The notes below the pieces were generated by a model. The model searched no databases. It had not been told where the DNA came from and saw nothing but the letters and a program-made list of their open reading frames with translations. The position numbers were made by a program, and so were the translations under genes. A stretch of DNA of 6,463 nucleotides from Verrucomicrobiota bacterium (GTDB lineage Bacteria > Verrucomicrobiota > Verrucomicrobiia > Verrucomicrobiales > DEV007), in NCBI GenBank assembly GCA_013152075.1, contig JAADHD010000085.1, positions 1 through 6,463 on the forward strand, written 5' to 3'. Below, in pieces: positions 1 to 6,195 of the stretch (positions are counted from its first letter, which is position 1; each line of letters opens with the position of its first letter).

Positions 1-9
1 ACTCCTCTT
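1..9 (-). promoter_or_regulatory. Shine-Dalgarno-like site for a gene beyond the window edge
   Basis: On the minus strand the last nine bases of the window read AAGAGGAGT, a good ribosome-binding core. It lies 64 bases past the dppF stop, in the same direction as the operon, and no T-tailed hairpin separates them. I infer that a further co-transcribed gene starts a few bases outside the window. Peptide importer operons often continue into a peptidase or amidohydrolase gene, but nothing here shows what it is. Confidence 0.4.
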
Positions 10-73
10 GAAATTGTCAGTAAGATTATCCTGCGCTATGGAAATCGATTGGCTTTCTGAGGAACAAACCGCT

Positions 74-1039
74 CTAAAAATTTGAACTCAGCATATGGCA
101 CGAAACGATATGGTCCTTTGCTATTTTGCGTTCCCGAGGTTCCTGTTCGGCGCAGACTTCCTTAGCGTACAAGCACCGGGTCCGAAAACGACATCCTGAA
201 GGAGGATTGATGGGGCTGGGGACATCGCCCTTAAGAATAATCTGCTCCCTTTTTATCGTCGGATCGGGGATTGGCACAGCGGATAGAAGAGCCTGGGTGT
301 AAGGATGAGCCGGGTTTTCGTAGAGTTCGTCAGTTCCGGCCATTTCCACGATCTTGCCGAGATACATGACTGCGACTCGATTGGAGATGTGCTTGATTAC
401 GCTCAGATCGTGGGCGATAAAGAGATAGGTTAGGCTGAACTTTTCTTTCAGATCTTCCAAGAGATTGATGACTTGCGCCTGTATTGATACATCGAGAGCA
501 GAGACGGCCTCATCGCAAACGATTAGTTTGGGTTTGAGTGCCAGGGCTCGAGCGATGCCGATACGCTGCCGTTGGCCCCCGCTGAATTCGTGCGGATAGC
601 GATCACGGTAGCTGGGGTCTAGCCCGACTGTCTCTAATAGAAAAGCGACCTGCTCGTCGTTTTCTTTGCCTTTGGCGATGCCATGGACTAATAAGGGTTC
701 CCCAATGATCTCGCCGATTGTCACTCTGGGATTGAGTGATCCATAAGGGTCCTGGAAGATGATCTGCATGTGACGCTTGATATTTCGCATGTCCGCCTGG
801 CTCAAGCGGGAGATATTGCGGCTTTCAAAGAAAATTTCGCCTTCGGTTGGATCATAAAGCCGCAAAATCAGACGGCCGACCGTCGTTTTACCGCAGCCTG
901 ATTCTCCAACCAGCCCAAGAACCTCTCCTTTCTCAATGATGAAGCTCACGCCGTCGACCGCTTGGACGTTTCCCACAATCTTCGAAAAAATTCCGGCGTA
1001 AATCGGAAAATACTTTTTTAAACCTTTAACTTCCAGCAC
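74..1039 (-). CDS. dppF: Peptide ABC importer ATP-binding subunit F (DppF/OppF family)
   Basis: One of the two cytoplasmic ATPases that should form a DppD-DppF heterodimer powering peptide import. Numbered from the GTG at 1039 (321 aa), it shows Walker A GESGCGKT at 45-52, Q-loop glutamine 96 in IIFQDPYGSLNP, signature FSGGQRQR at 152-159, Walker B LIVCDE at 172-177, D-loop SALD and switch histidine 210. The Opp/Dpp C-terminal domain follows, with HPYTQALLSAVP near 245-256 and cysteines 283, 289, 296 and 314. The frame is open upstream to a TTG at 1063. I prefer the GTG because GACAGGAG ends 8 nt before it and the protein then begins with the family-typical MLEVKGLKKYFPI. The gene starts 27 bases after dppD and ends in TAG. 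All catalytic residues are present, so this subunit looks functional. The symbol is family-level: Dpp, Opp and App cannot be told apart here. Confidence 0.95.
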   Translation of the reverse strand: MLEVKGLKKYFPIYAGIFSKIVGNVQAVDGVSFIIEKGEVLGLVGESGCGKTTVGRLILRLYDPTEGEIFFESRNISRLSQADMRNIKRHMQIIFQDPYGSLNPRVTIGEIIGEPLLVHGIAKGKENDEQVAFLLETVGLDPSYRDRYPHEFSGGQRQRIGIARALALKPKLIVCDEAVSALDVSIQAQVINLLEDLKEKFSLTYLFIAHDLSVIKHISNRVAVMYLGKIVEMAGTDELYENPAHPYTQALLSAVPIPDPTIKREQIILKGDVPSPINPPSGCRFRTRCLYAKEVCAEQEPRERKIAKDHIVSCHMLSSNF

Positions 1040-1047
1040 GTCTTCAA

Positions 1048-1055
1048 CTCCTGTC
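1048..1055 (-). promoter_or_regulatory. Ribosome-binding site deciding the dppF start
   Basis: The minus strand reads GACAGGAG followed by 8 nt and then GTG at 1039-1037. This places initiation at the GTG and not at the TTG at 1063, which lies upstream of the site. The resulting N-terminus matches where this ATPase family normally begins. Confidence 0.7.
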
Positions 1056-1066
1056 AGCAACAAAAA

Positions 1067-2068
1067 TCATGTTGTAGTCTCGGTGCACATCTCCGTGTCA
1101 GCGTAGAGGAAGCATCGCACCAAATGGCTGGGTTCAATTTGATACAGAGGAGGTTCCTCGGTTTTGCATCGTTGCATTGTATATTGACATCGTGGATGAA
1201 AACGGCATCCGGTGGGAAAATCAAGTGGATTGGGAACCATTCCTGCTATTGCCTCCAATCGTTTCCCGCGCTTATCTATGAGTCGTGGGATAGAATTCTG
1301 CAACCCCTGAGTGTAGGGATGGGCCGACTTCTTGAAGAGGGTGAACACGTTCGCATATTCAACCGCTTTTCCCGCATAGGCAACCACTACTTCATCGGAA
1401 ACTTCGGCAATGACCCCGAGATCGTGGGTGATCATCAGCACCGACATGCCGATCTTTTCTTTTAAGTCATTGATAAGGCGCAGAATCTGAGCCTGGATAG
1501 TTACGTCAAGAGCGGTGGTGGGTTCGTCGGCGATGAGCAGCTTGGGACGACACGCCAAAGCCATGGCGATCATTGCCCGTTGCCGCATCCCTCCGCTAAG
1601 CTGATGAGGATAATTTTCAGCCCGTTTTTCCGGCGAGGGAATCCCTACCATGGCCAGCATTTCAATGGCTTTTTCCCAAGCGCTCTTCTTGGACATTTTC
1701 TCATGTGCCGTGACAGATTCCATGACCTGATTGCCGATGGTGTAAACAGGATTCAAAGATGTCATCGGTTCCTGGAAAATCATCGAAATCTCGTTGCCGC
1801 GTATGGTGCGTATTTCGGCAGGGGATTTTTGTAATAGATCTCCACCTTAGAATAAAATCTTTCCTTCCGTGATTCGGCCGGGTGGCGAAGGTACCAGTTG
1901 CAAGATGGAAAAGGCGGTAACGCTTTTGCCGCATCCTGATTCGCCAATGAGACCTAAAGTACTACCGTGTTTTATGGTGAGGTCCATCCCGTCAACGGCC
2001 CGAGCCACCCCTTCTTCCATAAAAAAGTAGGTCTTCAGATTTTGAATTTCCAATAAGATGTCGTTCAA
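1067..2068 (-). pseudogene. dppD: Peptide ABC importer ATP-binding subunit D, interrupted by one in-frame TAA (DppD/OppD family)
   Basis: Partner ATPase of DppF. Read through, it has 333 codons, a normal family length. Codons 1-73 carry Walker A GESGCGKS (42-49). Codon 74 is TAA (1849-1847). The same frame then continues without a break as GGDLLQKSPAEIRTIRGNEIS and on into Q-loop MIFQEP (Q99), signature LSGGMRQ (157-163), Walker B LLIADE (177-182), switch His215 and the C-terminal cysteines 288, 294, 301 and 319. Homologues normally read ILF-x-G-x-DLL, so TAA replaces one variable residue; CAA, AAA or GAA are one base away. The first piece lacks the Q-loop, signature and Walker B, and the second (ATG at 1783) lacks Walker A and has no good ribosome-binding site. 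Neither should work alone. Start is TTG with GGAAGGAG 10 nt upstream; the true stop is TGA. A recent nonsense mutation, a sequencing error or readthrough are all possible. Confidence 0.9.
1847..1849 (-). other. In-frame TAA inside dppD
   Basis: The + strand reads tta here, giving TAA in the dppD frame between codons for F73 and G75. Three-base periodicity and family-matching residues continue on both sides, so no insertion or deletion is involved. The base after the stop is G. No other stop occurs before the normal TGA at 1069-1067. Confidence 0.95.
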
Positions 2069-2078
2069 GATCCCGTCA

Positions 2079-2086
2079 CTCCTTCC
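2079..2086 (-). promoter_or_regulatory. Ribosome-binding site for dppD with a TTG start
   Basis: GGAAGGAG on the minus strand lies 10 nt before the TTG at 2068-2066. No ATG or GTG in the same frame is available near it, and the TTG gives MNDILLEIQNLKTYF, a normal N-terminus for the family. The spacing is slightly long and TTG is a weak start, so translation of dppD may be modest. Confidence 0.65.
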
Positions 2087-2100
2087 CGTAGGCCGAGGGA

Positions 2101-2955
2101 CTATGTTCCCCTCAACTTGGGGTCAGTCATGTCTCGAACACCGTCTCCCAGCATGTTGAACGACAAGATTGTGATCAAAATGCTGAGGCCTGAATAAACT
2201 GAAATCCAAGGGGCGTTGATCAAGACATCCACGCCCTGTTTGATCATGTTTCCCCAAGTGGGGGTAGGCGGTTGTACCCCCAGGCCGATAAATGCCAGGT
2301 TGGCTTCCAGGCGGATGGCGACACCGACCCACAAAGTGGCCGCAACCAGGAGTTCTCCTAGAATATTCGGGAAAATATGGCGTCTCAGAATCCTTGGTAC
2401 TCGAACCCCGACGGCCTGGGCCGCCAGCACGTATTCGCGTTCAGCGAGAGTAAGAACAATCCCGTGAGCCAGCCGAGCAAATCGAGGAGTCATGACGATA
2501 CTGATCGTCAAAATGAGATTGCCCAGATTCGCTCCTAATACTGCGGTGATGGCAATTGCCAGGATCAGATCGGGAAAACACATCAGGACATCGATGCCCC
2601 GCATAATCAAGTTTCCAACCTTGCCACGGTAGTAGCCAGCTATCAGTCCCAATAGGGTTCCTGCTATCATTCCTAATGATACGGATGATATGCCGATGAT
2701 CAAAGACACTCGGCTTCCCCAAATGATCCGAGACAAGATGTCTCTACCGAAATCGTCAGTGCCCAACCAATGCTTCACAGAACTGGGGGCTAAGCGCATG
2801 TAAGGGTCCTGGCGCAGGGGATCGTATGGCGCCAGCCACGGAGCAAATATTGCTACTGCGAGGATCATCACCGCGATGATACCCCCGATCAGGGCGGTCC
2901 TATTGCGAAGAAAAGCAGACCACATTTTTTGCGTTGTTGTCATTCGTTTGGGCAT
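2101..2955 (-). CDS. dppC: Peptide ABC importer inner-membrane permease C (DppC/OppC family)
   Basis: One of two transmembrane subunits forming the peptide channel with DppB. It has 284 aa. A short cytoplasmic N-terminus leads into TM1 (about 22-42), followed by the conserved periplasmic segment HWLGTDDFGRDILSR (62-76). Further hydrophobic segments lie at about 84-107, 126-142, 146-156, 203-224 and 254-269. The ATPase-contacting EAA loop is at 172-200 (EREYVLAAQAVGV through RRHIFPNILG), with the conserved E, A, G and the RHxxPN end. The family-typical LGVQPPTPTWG (225-235) and C-terminal LGDGVRDMTDPKLRG (269-283) are present. The ATG start lies only 7 bases after the dppB stop, and its AGGTAG ribosome-binding site overlaps that TAG, which suggests translational coupling. 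A second ATG four codons downstream lacks a good site. The gene is complete and ends in TAG. Confidence 0.96.
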   Translation of the reverse strand: MPKRMTTTQKMWSAFLRNRTALIGGIIAVMILAVAIFAPWLAPYDPLRQDPYMRLAPSSVKHWLGTDDFGRDILSRIIWGSRVSLIIGISSVSLGMIAGTLLGLIAGYYRGKVGNLIMRGIDVLMCFPDLILAIAITAVLGANLGNLILTISIVMTPRFARLAHGIVLTLAEREYVLAAQAVGVRVPRILRRHIFPNILGELLVAATLWVGVAIRLEANLAFIGLGVQPPTPTWGNMIKQGVDVLINAPWISVYSGLSILITILSFNMLGDGVRDMTDPKLRGT

Positions 2956-2962
2956 TGTTGAT

Positions 2963-3904
2963 CTACCTGTACTTGATTCGTGGGTCGATGAGACCGTAGA
3001 CGAGATCAGTAAGCAAGTTGATGATCACCACTATGATGGCATAGATCACCATGACGGACTGTAAGGTGATGTAGTCGCGCTGTTTGATGGCGCCCACCAT
3101 CAGCTTCCCCAATCCGGGGCGTGAAAAAACGATTTCCACCATTACCGACGATCCAATGAGAACTATGGCATAAAGACCACCGAGGGCGACAATGGGAATG
3201 AGAGCATTACGCAGTACATGTTTATAGAGCACGACCCGTTCGAGCAGTCCCTTGGCCTGAGCGGTGCGTACGTAGTCTTCACGCAGGGCATTCAAGATCG
3301 ATGACCGGGTCATGCGGGTGATATAAGCGGTCATCAGCAATCCCAAGGTGAAAGATGGGAGGAACAGATGGCGCAGATTGGAAGCCAAATCGCTGAACTC
3401 ACCGGCACCGACCACCGGGAATAGAGGAAATTGGATGGAAAAGACAAGAATAAGAAGAATACCAAGGTAAAAAGCAGGGACCGATAGACCAAGCAATGAA
3501 AAGATGCGGTTGAAATAGTCCACGAAAGTATTCCGTTTAACACCGGCTGAGATCCCTAACGGAATACCAAAAACATACCCGAACATTATCCCAAAGACGG
3601 TTAGTTCCAAGGTGTGTGGAAGCACTTTTTTTACTTGCGCAGCCACACCATAGCCGGTGATGGCAGAGGTGCCCAAATCGCCATGGCATAAGTCCCATAA
3701 AAAAGTCAGGTACTGTTTCCATAAAGGGTCATTAAGTCCCAGTTTGATGCGCAAGGCATCAACGGCTTCCTTGGTGGCATAATCTCCCAACGCGGCAACC
3801 GCAGGGTCGCCGGGAAGTACGCGAACCACAACAAAAACGAGAGTTAAGACGATGAAAAGAATCGGGATACTTTGCAGTATCCTCCGGACAGAATATTGAA
3901 ACAT
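2963..3904 (-). CDS. dppB: Peptide ABC importer inner-membrane permease B (DppB/OppB family)
   Basis: The other channel-forming permease, 313 aa. It begins with the characteristic MFQYSVRRILQSIPILF and TM1 (about 11-30), then the periplasmic motif LPGDPAVAALG with the following LGLNDPLWKQYL. Further TM segments lie at about 99-121, 134-157, 180-196, 234-256 and 283-304. The EAA loop at 209-237 (EDYVRTAQAKGL to HVLRNALIP) contacts the ATPases. The FSRPGLGKLMVGAI segment (260-273) and the C-terminal LVYGLIDPRIKYR are family hallmarks. The ATG at 3904 has CAGGTG 9 nt upstream. It lies 267 bases downstream of the binding-protein gene, much further than the other spacings in the operon, and that gap holds a stem-loop that may lower permease expression relative to the binding protein. 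The gene is complete and ends in TAG. Dipeptide, oligopeptide or another substrate cannot be decided from it. Confidence 0.96.
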   Translation of the reverse strand: MFQYSVRRILQSIPILFIVLTLVFVVVRVLPGDPAVAALGDYATKEAVDALRIKLGLNDPLWKQYLTFLWDLCHGDLGTSAITGYGVAAQVKKVLPHTLELTVFGIMFGYVFGIPLGISAGVKRNTFVDYFNRIFSLLGLSVPAFYLGILLILVFSIQFPLFPVVGAGEFSDLASNLRHLFLPSFTLGLLMTAYITRMTRSSILNALREDYVRTAQAKGLLERVVLYKHVLRNALIPIVALGGLYAIVLIGSSVMVEIVFSRPGLGKLMVGAIKQRDYITLQSVMVIYAIIVVIINLLTDLVYGLIDPRIKYR

Positions 3905-4171
3905 ACGGTTCTACACCTGTTTTCATGCATTTTCTGATCGGTATTGGCAACACTCAAAGCTGAACTCAGCACGCAAATTGAAAGGCTTTAATGAGCCAAC
4001 AGCAGGAAAGGTGGAGCATTTACCCGCCGGTGGTTGGATTTACGATGTCAACAGCGTGCTTCAATGTGGGATGGAGGTTTATCTCTGAGCAGCATGGTTT
4101 TCCTCTCTCCCCTGTGCCTTCCCGTTTGTTCAAGCATCGGCTGTTTTTCCGCGGGGAGAGAGAAAGATGTT
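3905..4171 (-). other. Binding-protein to dppB intercistronic region
   Basis: I see no gene in these 267 bases. They hold the stem-loop listed separately near the binding-protein stop, a perfect 12-base palindrome GCTGAACTCAGC (3959-3970) in the leader of dppB, and a TTGACA on the minus strand around 4052-4047. The TTGACA has no -10-like hexamer at usable spacing, so I do not call an internal promoter. Such gaps after the binding-protein gene are usual in importers that need much more binding protein than permease. Confidence 0.6.
4103..4162 (-). other. Stem-loop just after the binding-protein gene
   Basis: CTCTCTCCCC at 4103-4112 and GGGGAGAGAG at 4153-4162 on the + strand form a perfect 10-bp stem. 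Three further pairs are possible beyond one bulged base. The enclosed loop is 40 nt. On the minus-strand transcript the first arm begins 9 nt after the TAA, and no T-run follows the second arm, so it is not a classical intrinsic terminator. I infer a 3'-end-protecting or attenuating structure that keeps binding-protein mRNA in excess over the downstream permease and ATPase message. Confidence 0.6.
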
Positions 4172-5818
4172 TTAATGGGCCAAGATCCGCGTCTTTTCCG
4201 TAACCTGTGGGGAATAGGTTTGCCAACTAAAGATTAGAGGATGACCGAGATCCACATAAGATTTCATCGGAAAAGCATACTTGAGACGAATAATGGGAAT
4301 AGCGGCCACATCCTTTAGTAGCTGGATTTGAGCCTTTTTCCAAAGAGTAGCTTGTTTTTGGGCATCCAGTTCCCAGCGTGCGCTTTCAATGAGCTTGTCG
4401 ATGGAATCGATTTTGCCGTTACCATTGGCATCCACAGTGCCGTAGTGGGAGAAATTGGTATCAGGCTTCTTCCCGGTTACGACCGTGGAATCAGAATGGA
4501 AAAACCGGGTGAGAAAGACATCTACATTGGGACGCCAGCAGGCGTAATAGACCAGCGGGCTGGCATCTTTTCGAATCAAGGTATGAAAAGAGGAATGGTC
4601 AACAACCTTGAGATCCAGATTGATCCCTGCCCGTTTGACCTGAGCTTGGATGGCCACCATCGGCTTGCGGTAACTCGTGGCCAGTTCACTGATAATCGCT
4701 TGAGTTCTAAAGCCTTTTGGGAAACCGGCTTGCTTCAAAAGGGCCTTCGCCTTTTCCACATTGTCATCGTAAATAACGCCCGCTTTCTGCGCCTCAGCTT
4801 TGGTTAGAGCCCCGGGTGCAGGAGGAGCCAGAGCACCACTGTAGATTGGTTCCGCCAGGCTTTCACCCATGAACGCCGCTACCTGACTTCGGGAAACAGC
4901 ATACGCAAAGGCCTTGCGCACGCGAAGATCATCAAACGGTTTTTTAGTCATGTTGAAGTGGAGAAACTGGACTTCACAGGGACCAAAGGTTTGAACCTTG
5001 ACCTTGGGAAAAGTCGCTATTTTTTTTACCCATTTTGCTTCATTAAGACCTTCGATAATATCCAACTCACCGGTACGCAAACCGAACTCGCGGGAAGTGA
5101 CATTGGGCATGTAGCGAATAACCACCCTTTCGAGGATGGGTTTGCCGCGGAAATACTTATCATTTCGGACCAGTACCGTTTTCTGTTGAGGTTCGTAAGA
5201 TTCGAACTTGAAAGGACCAGTCCCGATGGGATGGGTTTTAAACCAGTCACTTCCTTGCTTTTCAATCGCCTTCTTGCATACGATGAAGCCACCGGCGTAG
5301 TTGGCGAATTTTGCCAAAAAGAGCGGTTTTGAGAGGGCCTTTTCGGTGGTGATTTGGACTGTATACCTGGCCAACGCCTTGACACTGATCCCAGCGTATT
5401 CGCCGGCATAGGAGGAATACTCAGGATTGGCCGCGCGTTGCAGTGAATACACCACGTCATCAGAGGTCATTTCGTAACCAGATGAAAATCCAGGAAACGG
5501 GTGAAAAAAGACCCCTTTTCTCAGGTGAAAAGTCCATCTCTTGAGGTCATTAGAAACCTCCCATGATTCAGCCAGATCGGGTTCGATTCTGACCTGATTC
5601 CCCGGGGAGTATCGAACGAGACCGTTAAAAACAGGATCCACTGTGCTGCGGTCCACCGTAGTTGTTGCCCGGTGTGGATCAAGGCTTTTGGCATCGCCCG
5701 CATCGAAGGCAATTTTCAATACCTGTTTTTTGGCTAACTGGCTTCCAAACCCAGTCGTTGGTATCAACACAAAGGCCAGAAAGACGGCAAATAGAGCAAA
5801 CAATGATTTTCTGAACAT
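4172..5818 (-). CDS. Periplasmic peptide-binding protein of the ABC importer (SBP_bac_5 / DppA-OppA family)
   Basis: Extracytoplasmic solute receptor that captures the substrate and delivers it to DppB-DppC. It has 548 aa, normal for cluster C peptide-binding proteins. The N-terminus is a Sec signal peptide: MFRK, hydrophobic core 5-20, then TTGFG with cleavage likely around 25-29. There is no lipobox cysteine, so it is a soluble periplasmic protein. Family features are DAKSLDPHRATTTVD (42-56), the FNGLVRY segment, AESWEVSNDLKRWTFHLRKG (83-102), MTSDDVVYSLQRA (117-129), the IGTGPFKFESYEPQ stretch (198-211), DDLRVRKAFAYAVSR (296-310) and the C-terminal DKLIESARWELDAQKQ helix region. Residues 463-474 form a perfect EF-hand-like loop inserted where many relatives have only a short SNPEVD-like turn. 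ATG start with AGGAGG 7 nt upstream. Stop is TAA. Substrate is unknown: peptides are likeliest, but nickel, glutathione or sugar ligands occur in this superfamily. Confidence 0.96.
   Translation of the reverse strand: MFRKSLFALFAVFLAFVLIPTTGFGSQLAKKQVLKIAFDAGDAKSLDPHRATTTVDRSTVDPVFNGLVRYSPGNQVRIEPDLAESWEVSNDLKRWTFHLRKGVFFHPFPGFSSGYEMTSDDVVYSLQRAANPEYSSYAGEYAGISVKALARYTVQITTEKALSKPLFLAKFANYAGGFIVCKKAIEKQGSDWFKTHPIGTGPFKFESYEPQQKTVLVRNDKYFRGKPILERVVIRYMPNVTSREFGLRTGELDIIEGLNEAKWVKKIATFPKVKVQTFGPCEVQFLHFNMTKKPFDDLRVRKAFAYAVSRSQVAAFMGESLAEPIYSGALAPPAPGALTKAEAQKAGVIYDDNVEKAKALLKQAGFPKGFRTQAIISELATSYRKPMVAIQAQVKRAGINLDLKVVDHSSFHTLIRKDASPLVYYACWRPNVDVFLTRFFHSDSTVVTGKKPDTNFSHYGTVDANGNGKIDSIDKLIESARWELDAQKQATLWKKAQIQLLKDVAAIPIIRLKYAFPMKSYVDLGHPLIFSWQTYSPQVTEKTRILAH
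4397..4432 (-). other. EF-hand/dockerin-type calcium-binding loop coded inside the binding protein
   Basis: Residues 463-474 read DANGNGKIDSID. This fits the 12-residue loop pattern with D1, N3, N5, G6, I8, D9 and D12; aspartate at position 12 is the dockerin-like form. It sits directly before the DKLIESAR helix. Calcium binding is an inference from the pattern. Confidence 0.6.
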
Positions 5819-5934
5819 TTGAAACCCTCCTGTTTTTCTAAAGATTGCGTGATGAATACCCTACGGACAACTTACACTGCTTTAAGCGACAAGAGTTGAT
5901 GTTAGTGTATTCTTCTCAATAAATCGGGGAAGAC
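5819..5934 (-). promoter_or_regulatory. 5' leader of the operon mRNA, with inverted repeats
   Basis: About 115 nt separate the predicted transcription start from the ATG. The leader contains a 6-bp inverted repeat, GAATAC at 5854-5859 and GTATTC at 5907-5912. Nested within it is a 5-bp pair, CAACT at 5868-5872 and AGTTG at 5894-5898. An alternative ACACT/AGTGT pairing in the same stretch would compete. I recognise no known riboswitch or leader peptide. Weak folding of no consequence is possible. Confidence 0.35.
5826..5831 (-). promoter_or_regulatory. Ribosome-binding site of the binding-protein gene
   Basis: A full AGGAGG on the minus strand with 7 nt to the ATG at 5818. It is the strongest site in the operon and fits high synthesis of the binding protein. 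Confidence 0.85.
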
Positions 5935-5939
5935 ATATC

Positions 5940-5968
5940 ATTATACCACTTTTATCAGTCTTGTCCAA
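5940..5968 (-). promoter_or_regulatory. Sigma70-type promoter of the peptide importer operon
   Basis: The minus strand reads TTGGAC (5968-5963), a 17-nt spacer, then a perfect TATAAT (5945-5940) preceded by TGG, an extended -10. Transcription should start near 5934-5933. This is the only strong promoter signal seen upstream of the operon. The -35 lies inside one arm of a 10-bp inverted repeat that brackets the hairpin-rich region upstream. Confidence 0.8.
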
Positions 5969-6008
5969 AATCGATTTTTCCCATAGGCAGGTGGACGGGA
6001 TGTTCTCG

Positions 6009-6195
6009 GAGCGGCGTATTTTGTCAGTACGCTTCGCTACTGACTCCCCACCTTTCAGGTGGGTCCCCGGTTTGGCCCTGAATCAGGACAGATGAAGGGC
6101 CAAAATCCCGCAGTGAGCGGAGCCATGGCCTCCGGCCCGGAGGGACGGCGAAGCGAACGAAGCGAAGAGAATATGCCGTCTCCCTGCCGCTCTCC
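6009..6195. repeat. Hairpin-rich palindromic element or structured RNA
   Basis: Visible stems in + coordinates are: 6012-6020 with 6170-6178 (9 bp, one G-T, closing the whole unit, extendable by two); 6023-6029 with 6038-6044 (7 bp, 8-nt loop); 6047-6053 with 6057-6063 (7 bp, 3-nt loop); 6071-6079 with 6096-6104 (9 bp); 6108-6111 with 6117-6120 (4 bp); 6129-6134 with 6138-6143 (6 bp). An alternative outer pairing is 6009-6015 with 6186-6192. The loop CGCTTCGC at 6030-6037 is exactly complementary to 6148-6155. No protein is convincing here. It is richer in G and C than its flanks. Candidates are a dispersed repeat, a palindrome-associated non-autonomous element such as an IS200/IS605 end remnant, or an ncRNA. 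The family is not recognised. Confidence 0.6.
6150..6166 (+). repeat. Short direct repeat GAAGCGAA x2
   Basis: GAAGCGAA occurs at 6150-6157 and 6159-6166, separated by one base. Each copy overlaps a segment complementary to the hairpin loop at 6030-6037 (8 nt for the first, 7 nt for the second), so either copy could pair with that loop. Confidence 0.6.

Noticed and set aside
1..60. Possible C-terminal end of a convergent + strand gene (open frame to TGA at 58-60)
   Set aside because: Only 19 codons are visible and another frame is equally open, so nothing separates it from chance.
1067..1783. Treating the 238-aa part of dppD as a separate ATPase gene
   Set aside because: It begins at the Q-loop, lacks Walker A, and its ATG has no ribosome-binding site. 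It is the remainder of dppD.
1847..1849. TAA reassigned to a sense codon in this organism
   Set aside because: The binding-protein gene terminates in TAA at the expected family length, followed closely by a stem-loop.
1701..1934. Alternative-frame reading across the dppD break, suggesting a frameshift
   Set aside because: This frame gives a low-complexity protein unlike any ATPase. The true dppD frame resumes directly after the TAA with family-matching residues, so the break is a nonsense codon.
4047..4052. Internal promoter for dppB from a perfect TTGACA
   Set aside because: No -10-like hexamer lies 16-19 nt downstream on the minus strand.
3991..4237. Small frames on both strands in the binding-protein to dppB gap
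   Set aside because: They overlap the end of the binding-protein gene or the stem-loop, lack ribosome-binding sites and resemble no protein.
4328..5332. Long + strand frames opposite the binding-protein gene
   Set aside because: These are antisense shadows of a strongly supported gene, with no ribosome-binding sites and no domain-like composition.
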